Shown here piece after piece: positions 9,038-17,355 of a stretch of 64,000 nt of DNA (within the stretch, counting starts at the first letter, position 1; each line of letters opens with the position of its first letter). Source of the DNA: Hymenobacter pini (lineage in GTDB: Bacteria > Bacteroidota > Bacteroidia > Cytophagales > Hymenobacteraceae); contig NZ_JAIZZH010000002.1 in assembly GCF_020421205.1 (NCBI RefSeq), positions 558,001-622,000 of the forward strand, in the 5' to 3' direction. Position numbers and translations under genes: made by a program. The notes under the pieces are model-generated. The model did not search any database. It was not told where the DNA came from and saw only the letters and a list, made by a program, of their open reading frames with translations.

Positions 9038-9128
9038 CGCAGTGTCTCGGGGTGGGGTACGCAGGGTTTCGCGGTGGCCGTTCACTGCGAGACACTGCGC
9101 CTTCCACTGCGTACCACTGCGCGAAACC
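9038..9128. repeat. Permuted inverted-word repeat in the DUF3109 leader
   Basis: Three perfect complementary word pairs occur: 9038-9049 with 9088-9099 (CGCAGTGTCTCG), 9057-9064 with 9107-9114 (GTACGCAG), and 9065-9073 with 9120-9128 (GGTTTCGCG). The right-hand words keep the same order as the left-hand ones instead of the reversed order of a simple hairpin, so only one pairing can be nested at a time. CACTGCG recurs throughout. It separates the probable promoter at 9135 from the start codon. Confidence 0.75.
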
Positions 9129-9134
9129 TAACCG

Positions 9135-9142
9135 CAAAGATA
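9135..9142 (-). promoter_or_regulatory. Candidate -7 box for the DUF3109 gene
   Basis: On the minus strand this reads TATCTTTG, a perfect TAnnTTTG box. No convincing -33 element was found. Transcription would run through the repeat at 9038-9128, making it part of the 5' leader. Confidence 0.4.
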
Positions 9143-9147
9143 CCGAA

Positions 9148-10299
9148 TTACCTCAGGGCCCGGAGAATCTGCTCCGTCAATTCACACTGCCGGTGGTGCG
9201 AGTACGTGGCCAGTGCCTCGGCTTGCCCCGCCTTCCCCAGCCGCCCGCCCAAGCCCGGTTCGGTAAGCAGCCGCTCAATGCAGCTGGAAAACGAATCCAG
9301 GTTGCGCAGCTCGAACAGCAGCCCGGTGCGGTTATCGTCGAGCAGTTCCCGGGTACCACCAGCCGCCGCCCCCACCACCGGCCGGCCTGCTGCCAGCGCC
9401 TCTATGGTTACCATGCCGTAGGTTTCATTTATGGAGGCCGTCACCGAAATATCCAGGGCGCGGTAGGCTACTTCGGGCCGGGGCGTGAAACCGCGCAGGT
9501 GCACTACCTCGCGCAGGTCCAGCGCCTCGATACGCTGCAGCAGGTTGTCGTAGTAGGCAGTGCCTTCGTTGCGAGTGGGCTCGCCCAGCAGCAGCAGGTG
9601 CAACTGCGGAAACCGGGGCCGCAGCCGGGCCAGGGCTTCCACCACAAAGTCCTGTCCCTTACCCTCATCAAACCGCCCAATTACGCCCAGCAATACCGTT
9701 TCGGTGGGTAGTTCCAGATTTAGTTGGCGGCGGGCTTCGGCGGTGGTCAGGCCCTCATCCGTGAACTTCTCCAACTCCACGCCCAGCGGTACCACGTGCA
9801 GTTTTTCGGGAGCCAGCCGGGTTTTCTCCAGCACCTGCCGGGCCAGGCCGGGCAGCGGCGACAGCCAAGCGGCCAGGGCGTTGTAGCGCAGCGTGTGTAC
9901 CAATCCACGCTTGGCTAGGCCCAACTGCATGTGCTGCTGGTACACGAGCGGTATGCTGGGGCTGAATAGCCGCTTAGCCAGCACCGCCACGCCCAAATCG
10001 GCGTTGCGGGTGATGAGTACGGCACCAGTGCCAAGCTGCTGCCAATGCCGGGCCAGGCGGCGGGCGGCGGGCACGTCCAGGGCTTTCCAGCGGTTCTCGA
10101 AGGGTACCACCGTTAGGCCCATTTCCTGGGCCCGCTGGGCCAGCGGAGAGCCAAGCCGCACCAGCAGCTGCACCGGCCAGCCCCGCGCCTGCATCCAGTC
10201 GGCAAACCGGGCTGTGTTCAGCTCCAGCCCACCCCAGCTATCCGAGAGGCACAGAATGGACAGCGGAAATACGGCGGCGGGCGAGGTGGCAGGGTTCAT
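9148..10299 (-). CDS. Glycosyltransferase family 4 protein
   Basis: 383 residues from the ATG at 10299; the upstream ATG at 10344 would add a poorly supported extension. GT4 enzymes transfer a sugar from a nucleotide donor with retention of configuration. The N-terminal domain has GGLELNTARFADWMQARGW, and the C-terminal donor domain has VIGRFDEGKGQDFVVEAL and the EX7E-type motif SINETYGMVTIEALAAGRPV, followed by GGTRELL. There is no signal peptide, so it acts in the cytosol or at the inner membrane. Acceptor and product cannot be read from the sequence. It stands alone, with no polysaccharide cluster around it. Confidence 0.88.
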   Translation of the reverse strand: MNPATSPAAVFPLSILCLSDSWGGLELNTARFADWMQARGWPVQLLVRLGSPLAQRAQEMGLTVVPFENRWKALDVPAARRLARHWQQLGTGAVLITRNADLGVAVLAKRLFSPSIPLVYQQHMQLGLAKRGLVHTLRYNALAAWLSPLPGLARQVLEKTRLAPEKLHVVPLGVELEKFTDEGLTTAEARRQLNLELPTETVLLGVIGRFDEGKGQDFVVEALARLRPRFPQLHLLLLGEPTRNEGTAYYDNLLQRIEALDLREVVHLRGFTPRPEVAYRALDISVTASINETYGMVTIEALAAGRPVVGAAAGGTRELLDDNRTGLLFELRNLDSFSSCIERLLTEPGLGGRLGKAGQAEALATYSHHRQCELTEQILRALR

Positions 10300-10382
10300 G
10301 GCGCGAAGATACGGGGCGTATGATGCGCGACTTTCTATCTTCACAACCCGCCCCCAGCTATTGCCAATACTTATTCCTGCTT

Positions 10383-10952
10383 ATGCATATTCGTTTGCAG
10401 CTCCTATTCACTATTGTCGGCGTTTTGTGCTCGACCTGTCAGTCCCGTCCCGCATCGGCTCCTAATAGGTACGGACTCTACCGCTTAGTCGTGGCCGGCA
10501 GTACATGCTACGGGCCCTGCCCTGAGTTTGCCCTCGATATGGACAGCTCCTTGTTCTGTACCTACTATGGGGGTGAATTTGCCCGGCACCGAGATAATTA
10601 CCGGGGCAAGGTCACGGAGCAATTTTGGATGGAAGCAGTAAATCAGATCAATCAACTCCATCTAGGCTCCTTACCCGACACTTACGCCCAGATGGAGGAT
10701 GCTGCCCAGGTTCAGTTCATCCTATATACCTCCAAAGGAAAAAAGCACTTCCTAGGCTCCGATGGCGCTTTACCCGAACCATTATTTAAAATTTACACTT
10801 GGGTGATACGGAAGGATTCGGTACTGGCCCTACGTCCAGTGCCTGACAGCATTAGCTCTGACACTTTTGTGCAACGTCCATTGCCTCCACCGTCGGCAAA
10901 CCATCGGCGTAATTTCCATCCCCCACCCCAAAGCCGTACCTTTGCTAACTAG
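10383..10952 (+). CDS. DUF6438-type lipoprotein
   Basis: 189 residues from the ATG at 10383. The N-terminus MHIRLQLLFTIVGVLCSTC is a hydrophobic signal with a possible lipobox cysteine. The segment AGSTCYGPCPEFALDMDSS matches the DUF6438 signature (a Thr/Ser-x-CYG-x-CP pattern), a small domain found in many Bacteroidota exported proteins. The C-terminus is Pro/Arg-rich and probably unstructured. It lies head-to-head with the glycosyltransferase gene; starts are 83 bases apart. Function unknown. Use of the upstream ATG at 10320 is less likely because it precedes the signal peptide. Confidence 0.65.
   Translation: MHIRLQLLFTIVGVLCSTCQSRPASAPNRYGLYRLVVAGSTCYGPCPEFALDMDSSLFCTYYGGEFARHRDNYRGKVTEQFWMEAVNQINQLHLGSLPDTYAQMEDAAQVQFILYTSKGKKHFLGSDGALPEPLFKIYTWVIRKDSVLALRPVPDSISSDTFVQRPLPPPSANHRRNFHPPPQSRTFAN
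10937..10944 (+). promoter_or_regulatory. Candidate -7 box for the helicase gene
   Basis: TACCTTTG lies 43 bases before the helicase start codon and inside the last codons of the preceding gene. No obvious -33 element was seen. Confidence 0.4.
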
Positions 10953-10986
10953 CCAAAAAGCTTAGTTTCCGATTCTGACTGATTGC

Positions 10987-13248
10987 ATGGGACTCGATTA
11001 TCATTCGCTCTTGAACCCCTCGCAGGCGGCGGCCGTGCTCCACACCGAAGGCCCCTGCATGATTATAGCCGGTGCGGGCTCGGGCAAAACCCGGGTGCTC
11101 ACCTACCGCATTGCCCACCTGCTGGAAAAAGGCGTGGACCCGCACCACATTCTGGCCCTCACCTTTACCAACAAGGCTGCCCGCGAAATGCGCGCCCGCA
11201 TCGAGAAGGTAGTAGGTCCGGATGCTAAAAATCTGTGGATGGGCACCTTCCACAGCATTTTCGCCCGCATTCTGCGTTCCGAGGCCGACAAAATCGGCTT
11301 CCCCCGCTCCTTTACCATCTACGATACCCAGGACAGCAAAACGCTCATTGGGCAGATTCTGAAGGAGCTGGAGCTGGACGATAAGCTCTACAAGCCCAAC
11401 ATGGTGCTGGGCCGGATTTCGGCGGCCAAGAACAAGCTGATTTCGGTGCAGCAGTACCTCAACGACCCGGTAATTCGGCAGGACGATGAGGCGGCGCTGC
11501 GGCCCAAGCTGGGCGTGATTTACCAGCAGTACGCCACCCGCTGCTTCAAGGCCGGGGCCATGGACTTCGACGACTTGCTGTACCAAACCAACGTGCTGTT
11601 CAAGGACCACCCCGATGTGCTGAACAAGTACCAGCACGTGTTCCGCTACGTGATGGTGGACGAGTACCAGGACACTAACTACTCCCAGTACCTGATTGCC
11701 CGCAAGCTGGCCGCCAAGGACCGGAACATTTGCGTGGTGGGCGACGACGCGCAGAGCATTTACGCCTTCCGGGGTGCCGATATTCAGAACATCCTCAACT
11801 TCGAAAAGGACTACCCGGAGCTGCAGGTGTTCAAGCTGGAGCAGAACTACCGCTCCACCAAAACCATTGTGAAGGCGGCCAACTCCGTCATCAAAAACAA
11901 CCAGGCCCAGCTACGCAAGGACGTTTTCTCCGACAACGAGGAAGGTCCGCTGATTGAGGTATTTAAGGCCGCCTCCGACAACGAAGAGGGCAAGCTGGTG
12001 GCCAACAGCATCTACGAGGACAAGATGAACCACCACTTGTCGTACGATGACTTTGCCATCCTGTACCGCACCAACGCCCAGAGCCGGGCCATGGAAGAAG
12101 CCCTGCGCAAGCTCAACATCAAGTACAAGATTGTGGGCGGCCTGAGCTTTTACCAGCGCAAGGAAATCAAGGATTTGGTGGCCTACCTGCGCCTCACCGT
12201 CAACCCCAACGACGAGCAGGCCCTGCGCCGGGTAATCAACTACCCCAAGCGCGGCATCGGCGACACCACCATTGCCAAGCTGGTAGAGGCGGCCGAGCAT
12301 TACAATGAGAACCTCTGGGACGTGGTGGCCAACGCCGACAAGTTCCTGCCCACCCGCGTGGCCAACCCGGTGGTAGGTTTCGCCGAAAAAATCAAGGAGT
12401 ACACCCAACTGGCGGCCGTAAACGACGCCTTCGAGGCGGCCAAGCAGATTGCCAAGCAGTCGGGCATGATTGAGGAGCTGTACGCCGACAAGAGCATTGA
12501 GGGCCTGAGCCGCTACGAGAACATTCAGGAATTGCTGAACGGCATCAAGGCCTTCGTGGAGGACCCCGAGCGGGACGAGAAAAGCCTGGGCGCGTTTCTG
12601 CAGGACATTGCTTTGGTGACGGACGCCGACACCAAGGACGGGCAGCAGGAAGGCGAGCAGGTGACCCTGATGACTATTCACTCGGCCAAGGGCCTGGAAT
12701 TCCGCAACGTGTACATCGTGGGCATGGAGGAAAACCTCTTCCCCTCGCAGATGATGATTACCTCCCGGGCCGATTTGGAGGAGGAACGCCGCCTGTTTTA
12801 CGTGGCCATTACCCGCGCCGAGAAGAAGCTGACCCTGAGCTACGCCACCTCCCGCTACCAGTGGGGCAACCTGCGCAGCTGCGAGAAAAGCCGCTTCCTC
12901 GACGAAATCGACCCGCAGTTTGTGGACTTCAAGTACTCGGCCGGCCCCGGTCCCGACCGCGCGGGTCCGGGCGAGTCGCCGTTTGGGCATGTGTTTGAGC
13001 GCCGCAGCAACCTGGTGCCCCCGGCCCCGCGCAAAACGGCCGCCACCAAGTACGTTGCCCCTTCGGATTTCAAGCCCTCCGATACCAGCAACCTGCAAAC
13101 CGGCCAGCGCGTGGAGCACCCCAAGTTCGGGTTTGGCACCGTGAGCAAGCTCGAAACCGTGCAGGGCTCTACCAAGGCTATTATTCAGTTTGAGGAAGTG
13201 GGTGAAAAAACCCTGCTGCTGAGTTTTGCCAAACTGCGGGTGCATTAA
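10987..13248 (+). CDS. UvrD/PcrA-family ATP-dependent DNA helicase
   Basis: 753 residues, a typical superfamily 1A helicase length. Acts in nucleotide excision repair and in removing recombinase from DNA. Motifs are in order: Walker A AGAGSGKT (residues 28-35), VVDEYQDTN-type Walker B (VMVDEYQDTN), QSIYAFRGAD, QNYRSTKTI, TIHSAKGLEF, and YVAITRAEKKL. The C-terminus HPKFGFGTVSKLE is the PcrA-type Tudor-like segment that binds RNA polymerase. The protein therefore resembles PcrA more than RecB-like helicases. A single-gene unit with its own promoter box and terminator. Confidence 0.95.
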   Translation: MGLDYHSLLNPSQAAAVLHTEGPCMIIAGAGSGKTRVLTYRIAHLLEKGVDPHHILALTFTNKAAREMRARIEKVVGPDAKNLWMGTFHSIFARILRSEADKIGFPRSFTIYDTQDSKTLIGQILKELELDDKLYKPNMVLGRISAAKNKLISVQQYLNDPVIRQDDEAALRPKLGVIYQQYATRCFKAGAMDFDDLLYQTNVLFKDHPDVLNKYQHVFRYVMVDEYQDTNYSQYLIARKLAAKDRNICVVGDDAQSIYAFRGADIQNILNFEKDYPELQVFKLEQNYRSTKTIVKAANSVIKNNQAQLRKDVFSDNEEGPLIEVFKAASDNEEGKLVANSIYEDKMNHHLSYDDFAILYRTNAQSRAMEEALRKLNIKYKIVGGLSFYQRKEIKDLVAYLRLTVNPNDEQALRRVINYPKRGIGDTTIAKLVEAAEHYNENLWDVVANADKFLPTRVANPVVGFAEKIKEYTQLAAVNDAFEAAKQIAKQSGMIEELYADKSIEGLSRYENIQELLNGIKAFVEDPERDEKSLGAFLQDIALVTDADTKDGQQEGEQVTLMTIHSAKGLEFRNVYIVGMEENLFPSQMMITSRADLEEERRLFYVAITRAEKKLTLSYATSRYQWGNLRSCEKSRFLDEIDPQFVDFKYSAGPGPDRAGPGESPFGHVFERRSNLVPPAPRKTAATKYVAPSDFKPSDTSNLQTGQRVEHPKFGFGTVSKLETVQGSTKAIIQFEEVGEKTLLLSFAKLRVH

Positions 13249-13251
13249 GCC

Positions 13252-13300
13252 GTAAGGGAAACCGGAGCGCCTCGCTTCCTCCGGCTTTTCCCGTACTTTT
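13252..13300 (+). terminator. Intrinsic terminator of the helicase gene
   Basis: Stem AAGGGAAACCGGAG pairs with CTCCGGCTTTTCCC, followed by GTACTTTT. Confidence 0.65.
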
Positions 13301-13402
13301 AGAAGAGCCGCTGCCGTGCGTGCAGTGCCCTATTTTTCTTTTCCGAACCTTGCCCGGCTGGGTCTTGTCCAAAACAAGATGCTAACGGGGCAAGGTTTGG
13401 CG

Positions 13403-13410
13403 TATATTTG
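13403..13410 (+). promoter_or_regulatory. Candidate -7 box for the DUF4290 gene
   Basis: Perfect TATATTTG lying 21 bases before the ATG at 13432, within the AT-richer 180-base gap after the helicase terminator. Confidence 0.5.
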
Positions 13411-13431
13411 ACCCTTCGAATACCATTCCCG

Positions 13432-14148
13432 ATGACTTTACCTTCTCTTCATAAACACGAGCTGCTCCAGCGTGAATACGGCCAAAGCACCTTTCAGCTG
13501 GTGCAGCAGCTGCGCGAGGTGGAAGACCGCGCCGAGCGGACCCGCCGCGCCCAGCAAATCGTGCAGATGATTTTCCGAATTCAGCCCAGCCTGCGCGACC
13601 AGCCCGACGGCCAGCAGAAAGTGTGGAACCACCTCTACGAAATGGCCGATGGCGAGCTGGATGTGGACTCTCCCTTCCCGCTGGTAGCCCAAGCCCACAT
13701 GAAAGCCCCGGCCCGCGTAGCCTACCCCAGCAAAGGCCCCAAGTTCCGGGCCTACGGCCGGGCCGTGGAGGAGTTGGTGGCTAAAGCCCTGACCCTGGAA
13801 GACGCTGCTGAACGGGAGCAGGCCACCATCATCATTGGCCGCACCATGAAGTTCCTGTACCGCTCCCACAACAAGGAAAACGCCAAGGATGTCACCATCT
13901 TGAAGCACCTGAAGGAGTTGTCGGGCGGGCAGCTGACCCTGGACCCGGCGCAGGTGGATGCACAAAGCCTGTTTGAGTTCACCAGCAACGGGCGCCCCAC
14001 TCCCTTCATCGTGCCGCAGCCGCGCCAGGAGCGGGAAGGCCGCTCGGAGCGCAGCGGCTCCGACCGTCGGGGCAACAATAACCGCCGCGACAAGCAGCGC
14101 CGGGGTGGCAAGAAAAACCGCCAGGAACCCCAGCAACCCCCGCAATAG
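13432..14148 (+). CDS. DUF4290 family protein
   Basis: 238 residues from the ATG at 13432. The family is confined to Bacteroidota and commonly lies directly before murA, as here. Recognisable parts are LLQREYGQSTFQLVQQL near the N-terminus and FRIQPSLRDQPDGQQKVWNHL. It is largely helical. The last 45 residues are rich in Arg, Asn, Gln and Gly (RRGNNNRRDKQRRGGKKNRQ), a basic disordered tail that could contact nucleic acid. Function unknown. There is no signal peptide, so cytosolic. Confidence 0.85.
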   Translation: MTLPSLHKHELLQREYGQSTFQLVQQLREVEDRAERTRRAQQIVQMIFRIQPSLRDQPDGQQKVWNHLYEMADGELDVDSPFPLVAQAHMKAPARVAYPSKGPKFRAYGRAVEELVAKALTLEDAAEREQATIIIGRTMKFLYRSHNKENAKDVTILKHLKELSGGQLTLDPAQVDAQSLFEFTSNGRPTPFIVPQPRQEREGRSERSGSDRRGNNNRRDKQRRGGKKNRQEPQQPPQ

Positions 14149-14157
14149 TAGTTTTGG

Positions 14158-14278
14158 GCTGTTAGCTAATGGCTGTTAGCTATTAGCTTTCCGCGCTAGG
14201 CAGTCAGGAACTCTGCGCTCTTGACTTCTTTCCCTTTAGAACATAAAAGCTAATAGCTAACAGCCATTAGCTAACAGC
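14158..14278. repeat. Perfect 33-bp inverted repeat of iterated words, DUF4290-murA
   Basis: Arms 14158-14190 and 14246-14278 are perfectly complementary over 33 bases with a 55-base loop. Each arm is built from GCTGTTAGCTAAT-like words repeated twice with small changes, giving dense TAG/TAA triplets on both strands. It fills the gap between the DUF4290 stop and the murA start (14289). No T-run follows, so it is not a standard terminator. Confidence 0.9.
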
Positions 14279-14288
14279 TACTCAACAA

Positions 14289-15593
14289 ATGGCCTCTTTT
14301 GAAGTAATTGGCGGTAAGCCGCTGAAAGGTGAAATCGTGCCCCAGGGCGCTAAAAACGAAGCCCTGCAGATTCTGTGCGCCGTGCTGGCCACCGATGAGC
14401 CCGTAACGATTTCTAACATCCCCGACATCCGGGATGTGAACAAGCTCATTGAGCTGCTGCGCGACATGGGGGTAAAAGTGGGCAAGCTGGCCTCCGATAC
14501 CTACCGGTTCCAGGCCGACGCCGTGAACCTCGACTACCTCGATACGCCCGAGTTCATTGCCCAGGCCGGCGCCCTACGCGGTTCGGTGATGATTCTGGGT
14601 CCGATGCTGGGCCGCTTCGGGCGTTGCCAGCTGCCCAAGCCGGGCGGCGACAAAATCGGCCGCCGGCCGATGGATACGCACTTCCTGGGCCTGGAAAAGC
14701 TAGGTGGCAAGCTCACGCTGGAGGGTACCGACTTCTACCGCATCAAGGCTGAAAATGGCCTGACCGGCACCTACATGATGCTGGATGAGGCCTCGGTAAC
14801 AGGCACGGCTAACATCGTCATGGCTGCCGTATTTGCCAAAGGCACCACCACCATCTATAACGCCGCCTGCGAGCCGTACCTGCAGCAGCTATGCAAGATG
14901 CTGGTGCGCATGGGCGCGAAAATCAATGGCATCGGCTCCAACCTGCTCACCATTGAAGGCGTGGAGCGCCTGGGTGGAACCGAGCATCGCATGCTGCCCG
15001 ATATGATTGAAATTGGCTCGTTCATTGGCCTGGCGGCCATGACGGGTTCGGAAATCACCATTAAAGACTGCCAGATTCCGGAACTGGGCATCATCCCCGA
15101 TACGTTCCGCAAGCTGGGCATTCAGATGGAGTTCCGCGGCGACGACATCCACATTCCGGCCCAGGAGCACTACGAAATTGCCACCTACCTCGACGGCTCC
15201 ATCCTCACCATCTCCGACCACACTTGGCCTGGCTTCACGCCCGACCTGCTGAGCATTGTGCTGGTGGTAGCCACCCAGGCCAAAGGCACGGTGCTGATTC
15301 ACCAGAAGATGTTTGAGTCGCGGCTGTTCTTCGTAGACAAGCTCATCGACATGGGCGCGCAGGTGATTCTCTGCGACCCGCACCGCGCCACCGTTATCGG
15401 CCTCGACCAGCGCACCCGCCTGCGCGGCATCACCATGACCTCCCCCGACATCCGGGCCGGCGTGGCCCTGCTCATTGCTGCCCTCTCGGCCGACGGCCGC
15501 AGCGTGATTGAAAACGTGGAGCAGATTGACCGCGGCTACCAGAACATCGACAAGCGCCTCACGGCCCTGGGCGCACAGATTCGCCGGTTGTAA
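14289..15593 (+). CDS. murA: UDP-N-acetylglucosamine 1-carboxyvinyltransferase
   Basis: 434 residues. It transfers enolpyruvate from phosphoenolpyruvate to UDP-GlcNAc, the first committed step of peptidoglycan synthesis. The N-terminus GGKPLKGEIVPQGAKNEAL carries the conserved catalytic Lys-Asn pair. The loop that normally holds the catalytic cysteine reads PKPGGDKIGRRPMDTH, with Asp121 in place of Cys. That substitution is known to prevent fosfomycin alkylation of MurA in Chlamydia and Mycobacterium. Further conserved parts are DLLSIVLVVATQAKG, FESRLFFVDKL and DIRAGVALLIAALSADG. Upstream DUF4290 is a conserved neighbour; the hairpin repeat separates them. Confidence 0.97.
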   Translation: MASFEVIGGKPLKGEIVPQGAKNEALQILCAVLATDEPVTISNIPDIRDVNKLIELLRDMGVKVGKLASDTYRFQADAVNLDYLDTPEFIAQAGALRGSVMILGPMLGRFGRCQLPKPGGDKIGRRPMDTHFLGLEKLGGKLTLEGTDFYRIKAENGLTGTYMMLDEASVTGTANIVMAAVFAKGTTTIYNAACEPYLQQLCKMLVRMGAKINGIGSNLLTIEGVERLGGTEHRMLPDMIEIGSFIGLAAMTGSEITIKDCQIPELGIIPDTFRKLGIQMEFRGDDIHIPAQEHYEIATYLDGSILTISDHTWPGFTPDLLSIVLVVATQAKGTVLIHQKMFESRLFFVDKLIDMGAQVILCDPHRATVIGLDQRTRLRGITMTSPDIRAGVALLIAALSADGRSVIENVEQIDRGYQNIDKRLTALGAQIRRL

Positions 15594-15617
15594 TCGACCC
15601 TCAATTACCCTTATGCC

Positions 15618-15656
15618 CCGACCCGGTTGCCCAATGTGGCGGCCGGGTCGGCGTGT
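15618..15656 (+). terminator. Terminator-like hairpin after murA
   Basis: Arms CCGACCCGG (15618-15626) and CCGGGTCGG (15643-15651), with GTGTTTAT after the stem. The T-run is weak. Confidence 0.5.
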
Positions 15657-15753
15657 TTATAGGCTTGGCCCTATACTTCTGAGAATACACTAAGCGTTAG
15701 GAAGTAGTGTAGTAGGGTGAGGCGTATTGGATAACTCTTTATTCTATTAGTCT

Positions 15754-16656
15754 ATGCGTATCACCCACCGTATTTCTCTGCTAGCCCTCAGCCTTATGAT
15801 GGCCTGCAGTCAATCCGAACCTGCCAGACAGGATAGTGTAGAAAGCGCTGCCGAAGAGATACACGTCAACAACTACGAGGCCGCTCCGCCACCCCCACCA
15901 GAAGCGCCTGATGTATCAGATGCAGTGGCAGATGTACTACCTCCTTCATCTGCTACTGCGGAGCCGGTTACGGCACAGCCGCCCGCCAGCCGCAAGCTGG
16001 TGTATCATGCGGAGGTGAAGATGAAAGTAGCCGACGTACCCCGCACCAACGCCCGCATGGATAGCCTGACCAAGGCACTGGGGGCTTTCGTGCAGGAAGC
16101 CTCGGAAACCCGGGAAGACGAAGAATGGCGGCACCGCATGAAAATCCGGGTAATGCCAACCCGGTTCCAGGCGCTTCTTCAGGGCTTAGGCCGCCTGGGT
16201 ACCGTGGAGCATCAGGAACTCAGTACCGACGATGTGACGGCCCAACACGCCGATATTTCGGCGCGGCTGCGCTCCAAGCGGGCCTTGGAGCAACGGTACG
16301 TAGCGCTGCTAGGTAAGGCCAGTAAGGTAGCCGACATCCTCGAAATTGAGGAGAATATGGGCGAAATCCGGGAGGATATTGAGGCGACTGAAAGCCGCTT
16401 GCGTGCTCTCAACGACGAGGTTGGTTTTTCCACTATCACCCTCATCTATTATCAGCCCCTTACCCGCCCTACCCCCGACCAGCCAGTCATTTCTTTCAGC
16501 AGTCGGTTGGTAGAATCCTTCTACAGCGGCTGGCAACTGCTGATTGACCTGGTATTGGGGCTGATATCCGTTTGGCCGTTGCTGCTGGGGCTGCTGGCTG
16601 GGATTGGACTAGTGCGTTGGTGGTGGCGTCGGCGCCGGGCCCGGCGCATGGCCTGA
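15754..16656 (+). CDS. DUF4349 lipoprotein, full-length copy
   Basis: 300 residues. Lipoprotein signal MRITHRISLLALSLMMAC with Cys18. A Pro-rich linker (about 50-70) is followed by the DUF4349 domain, which starts at RKLVYHAEVKMKV and ends near GFSTITLIYYQPL. Its middle (about residues 165-225) is a long helical, probably coiled-coil, insert with EEN and EDIEATESRLRAL. A C-terminal transmembrane helix (about 260-290) is capped by the basic cluster RWWWRRRRARR. Function unknown. The last 48 bases overlap the convergent GAF gene. A shorter paralogue lies at 17356. Confidence 0.85.
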   Translation: MRITHRISLLALSLMMACSQSEPARQDSVESAAEEIHVNNYEAAPPPPPEAPDVSDAVADVLPPSSATAEPVTAQPPASRKLVYHAEVKMKVADVPRTNARMDSLTKALGAFVQEASETREDEEWRHRMKIRVMPTRFQALLQGLGRLGTVEHQELSTDDVTAQHADISARLRSKRALEQRYVALLGKASKVADILEIEENMGEIREDIEATESRLRALNDEVGFSTITLIYYQPLTRPTPDQPVISFSSRLVESFYSGWQLLIDLVLGLISVWPLLLGLLAGIGLVRWWWRRRRARRMA

Positions 16657-17190
16657 GGCAGCCTGTCCGGCTCCCACGCGCATGTACTGCTGAATAACCG
16701 GCAACAGCAGGGGCAGCACGCTTTCCACGGCATCGTGCTCGGCGGGCGTCCAGGGCCGGGGCAGCCCAAACAGGCAGGGCTGCAGGATGCCCCAGAGCTG
16801 TCCGTGCTCGGTAATGTGCGCGTGAATCAGGGCCCGGTGGCCGAAGGTTTCATGCTCGAAGGCGCGGTTGAGCACGGTGGGCGGCGCGGTTTCCACGTCC
16901 TCTACGTACACTGAGGGTTGGGCCGCCAGCGCCGCCCGAAACAGTGGGTCCTGCTTCGGTAAATCGGTCGTATCATCCTGCCAGTCGTGGCGCGGGTCGG
17001 GAACGGCCGGGGTGCGGCGCCAGCAGAAGGCAATACGGCCCCGCCCCACGGCGGGGTCGCGCACATACAGGAAGCACCGGTCGGCGTGCAAAAACTCACC
17101 CACCAGCCGTAGCGTCTCAGTAAAGCCCGTTTCCGGCGTAGTGGCCTCGGCAAAGGCAGCCTGCACGGCGGGGTGTAAGGAATCAGCCAT
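16609..17190 (-). CDS. GAF-domain-like protein
   Basis: 193 residues. A single GAF-like sensory fold is suggested by TLRLVGEFLHADRCFLYVRD near the start, the strand order that follows, and ALIHAHITEHGQLWGILQPC then PRPWTPAEHDAVESVLPLL near the end. No output domain is attached. GAF domains bind small ligands such as cyclic nucleotides or haem; the ligand here cannot be told. The C-terminal 15 residues are Pro/Ala-rich and are encoded antisense to the C-terminus of the DUF4349 gene. Confidence 0.65.
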   Translation of the reverse strand: MADSLHPAVQAAFAEATTPETGFTETLRLVGEFLHADRCFLYVRDPAVGRGRIAFCWRRTPAVPDPRHDWQDDTTDLPKQDPLFRAALAAQPSVYVEDVETAPPTVLNRAFEHETFGHRALIHAHITEHGQLWGILQPCLFGLPRPWTPAEHDAVESVLPLLLPVIQQYMRVGAGQAASGHAPGPAPTPPPTH

Positions 17191-17355
17191 ATTCTCGGTT
17201 GAGAAACCCGCGGGGTTGCGGGCATCCGGCGGGTGTACGGTCCTGGGGCCTACCGGTTCACTGTTCCAGTAGTGGGTTACGTTTTGGCTGTAGGTCGTAT
17301 CAACCTGCAGAAGCTGCGCAGCTTTTTCATCAACATTCTTTCCACATGTATCCCG

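Noticed and set aside
11911..13245. 444-residue minus-strand frame opposite the helicase
   Set aside because: Shadow of the helicase gene, caused by high GC content. No motif and no start context.
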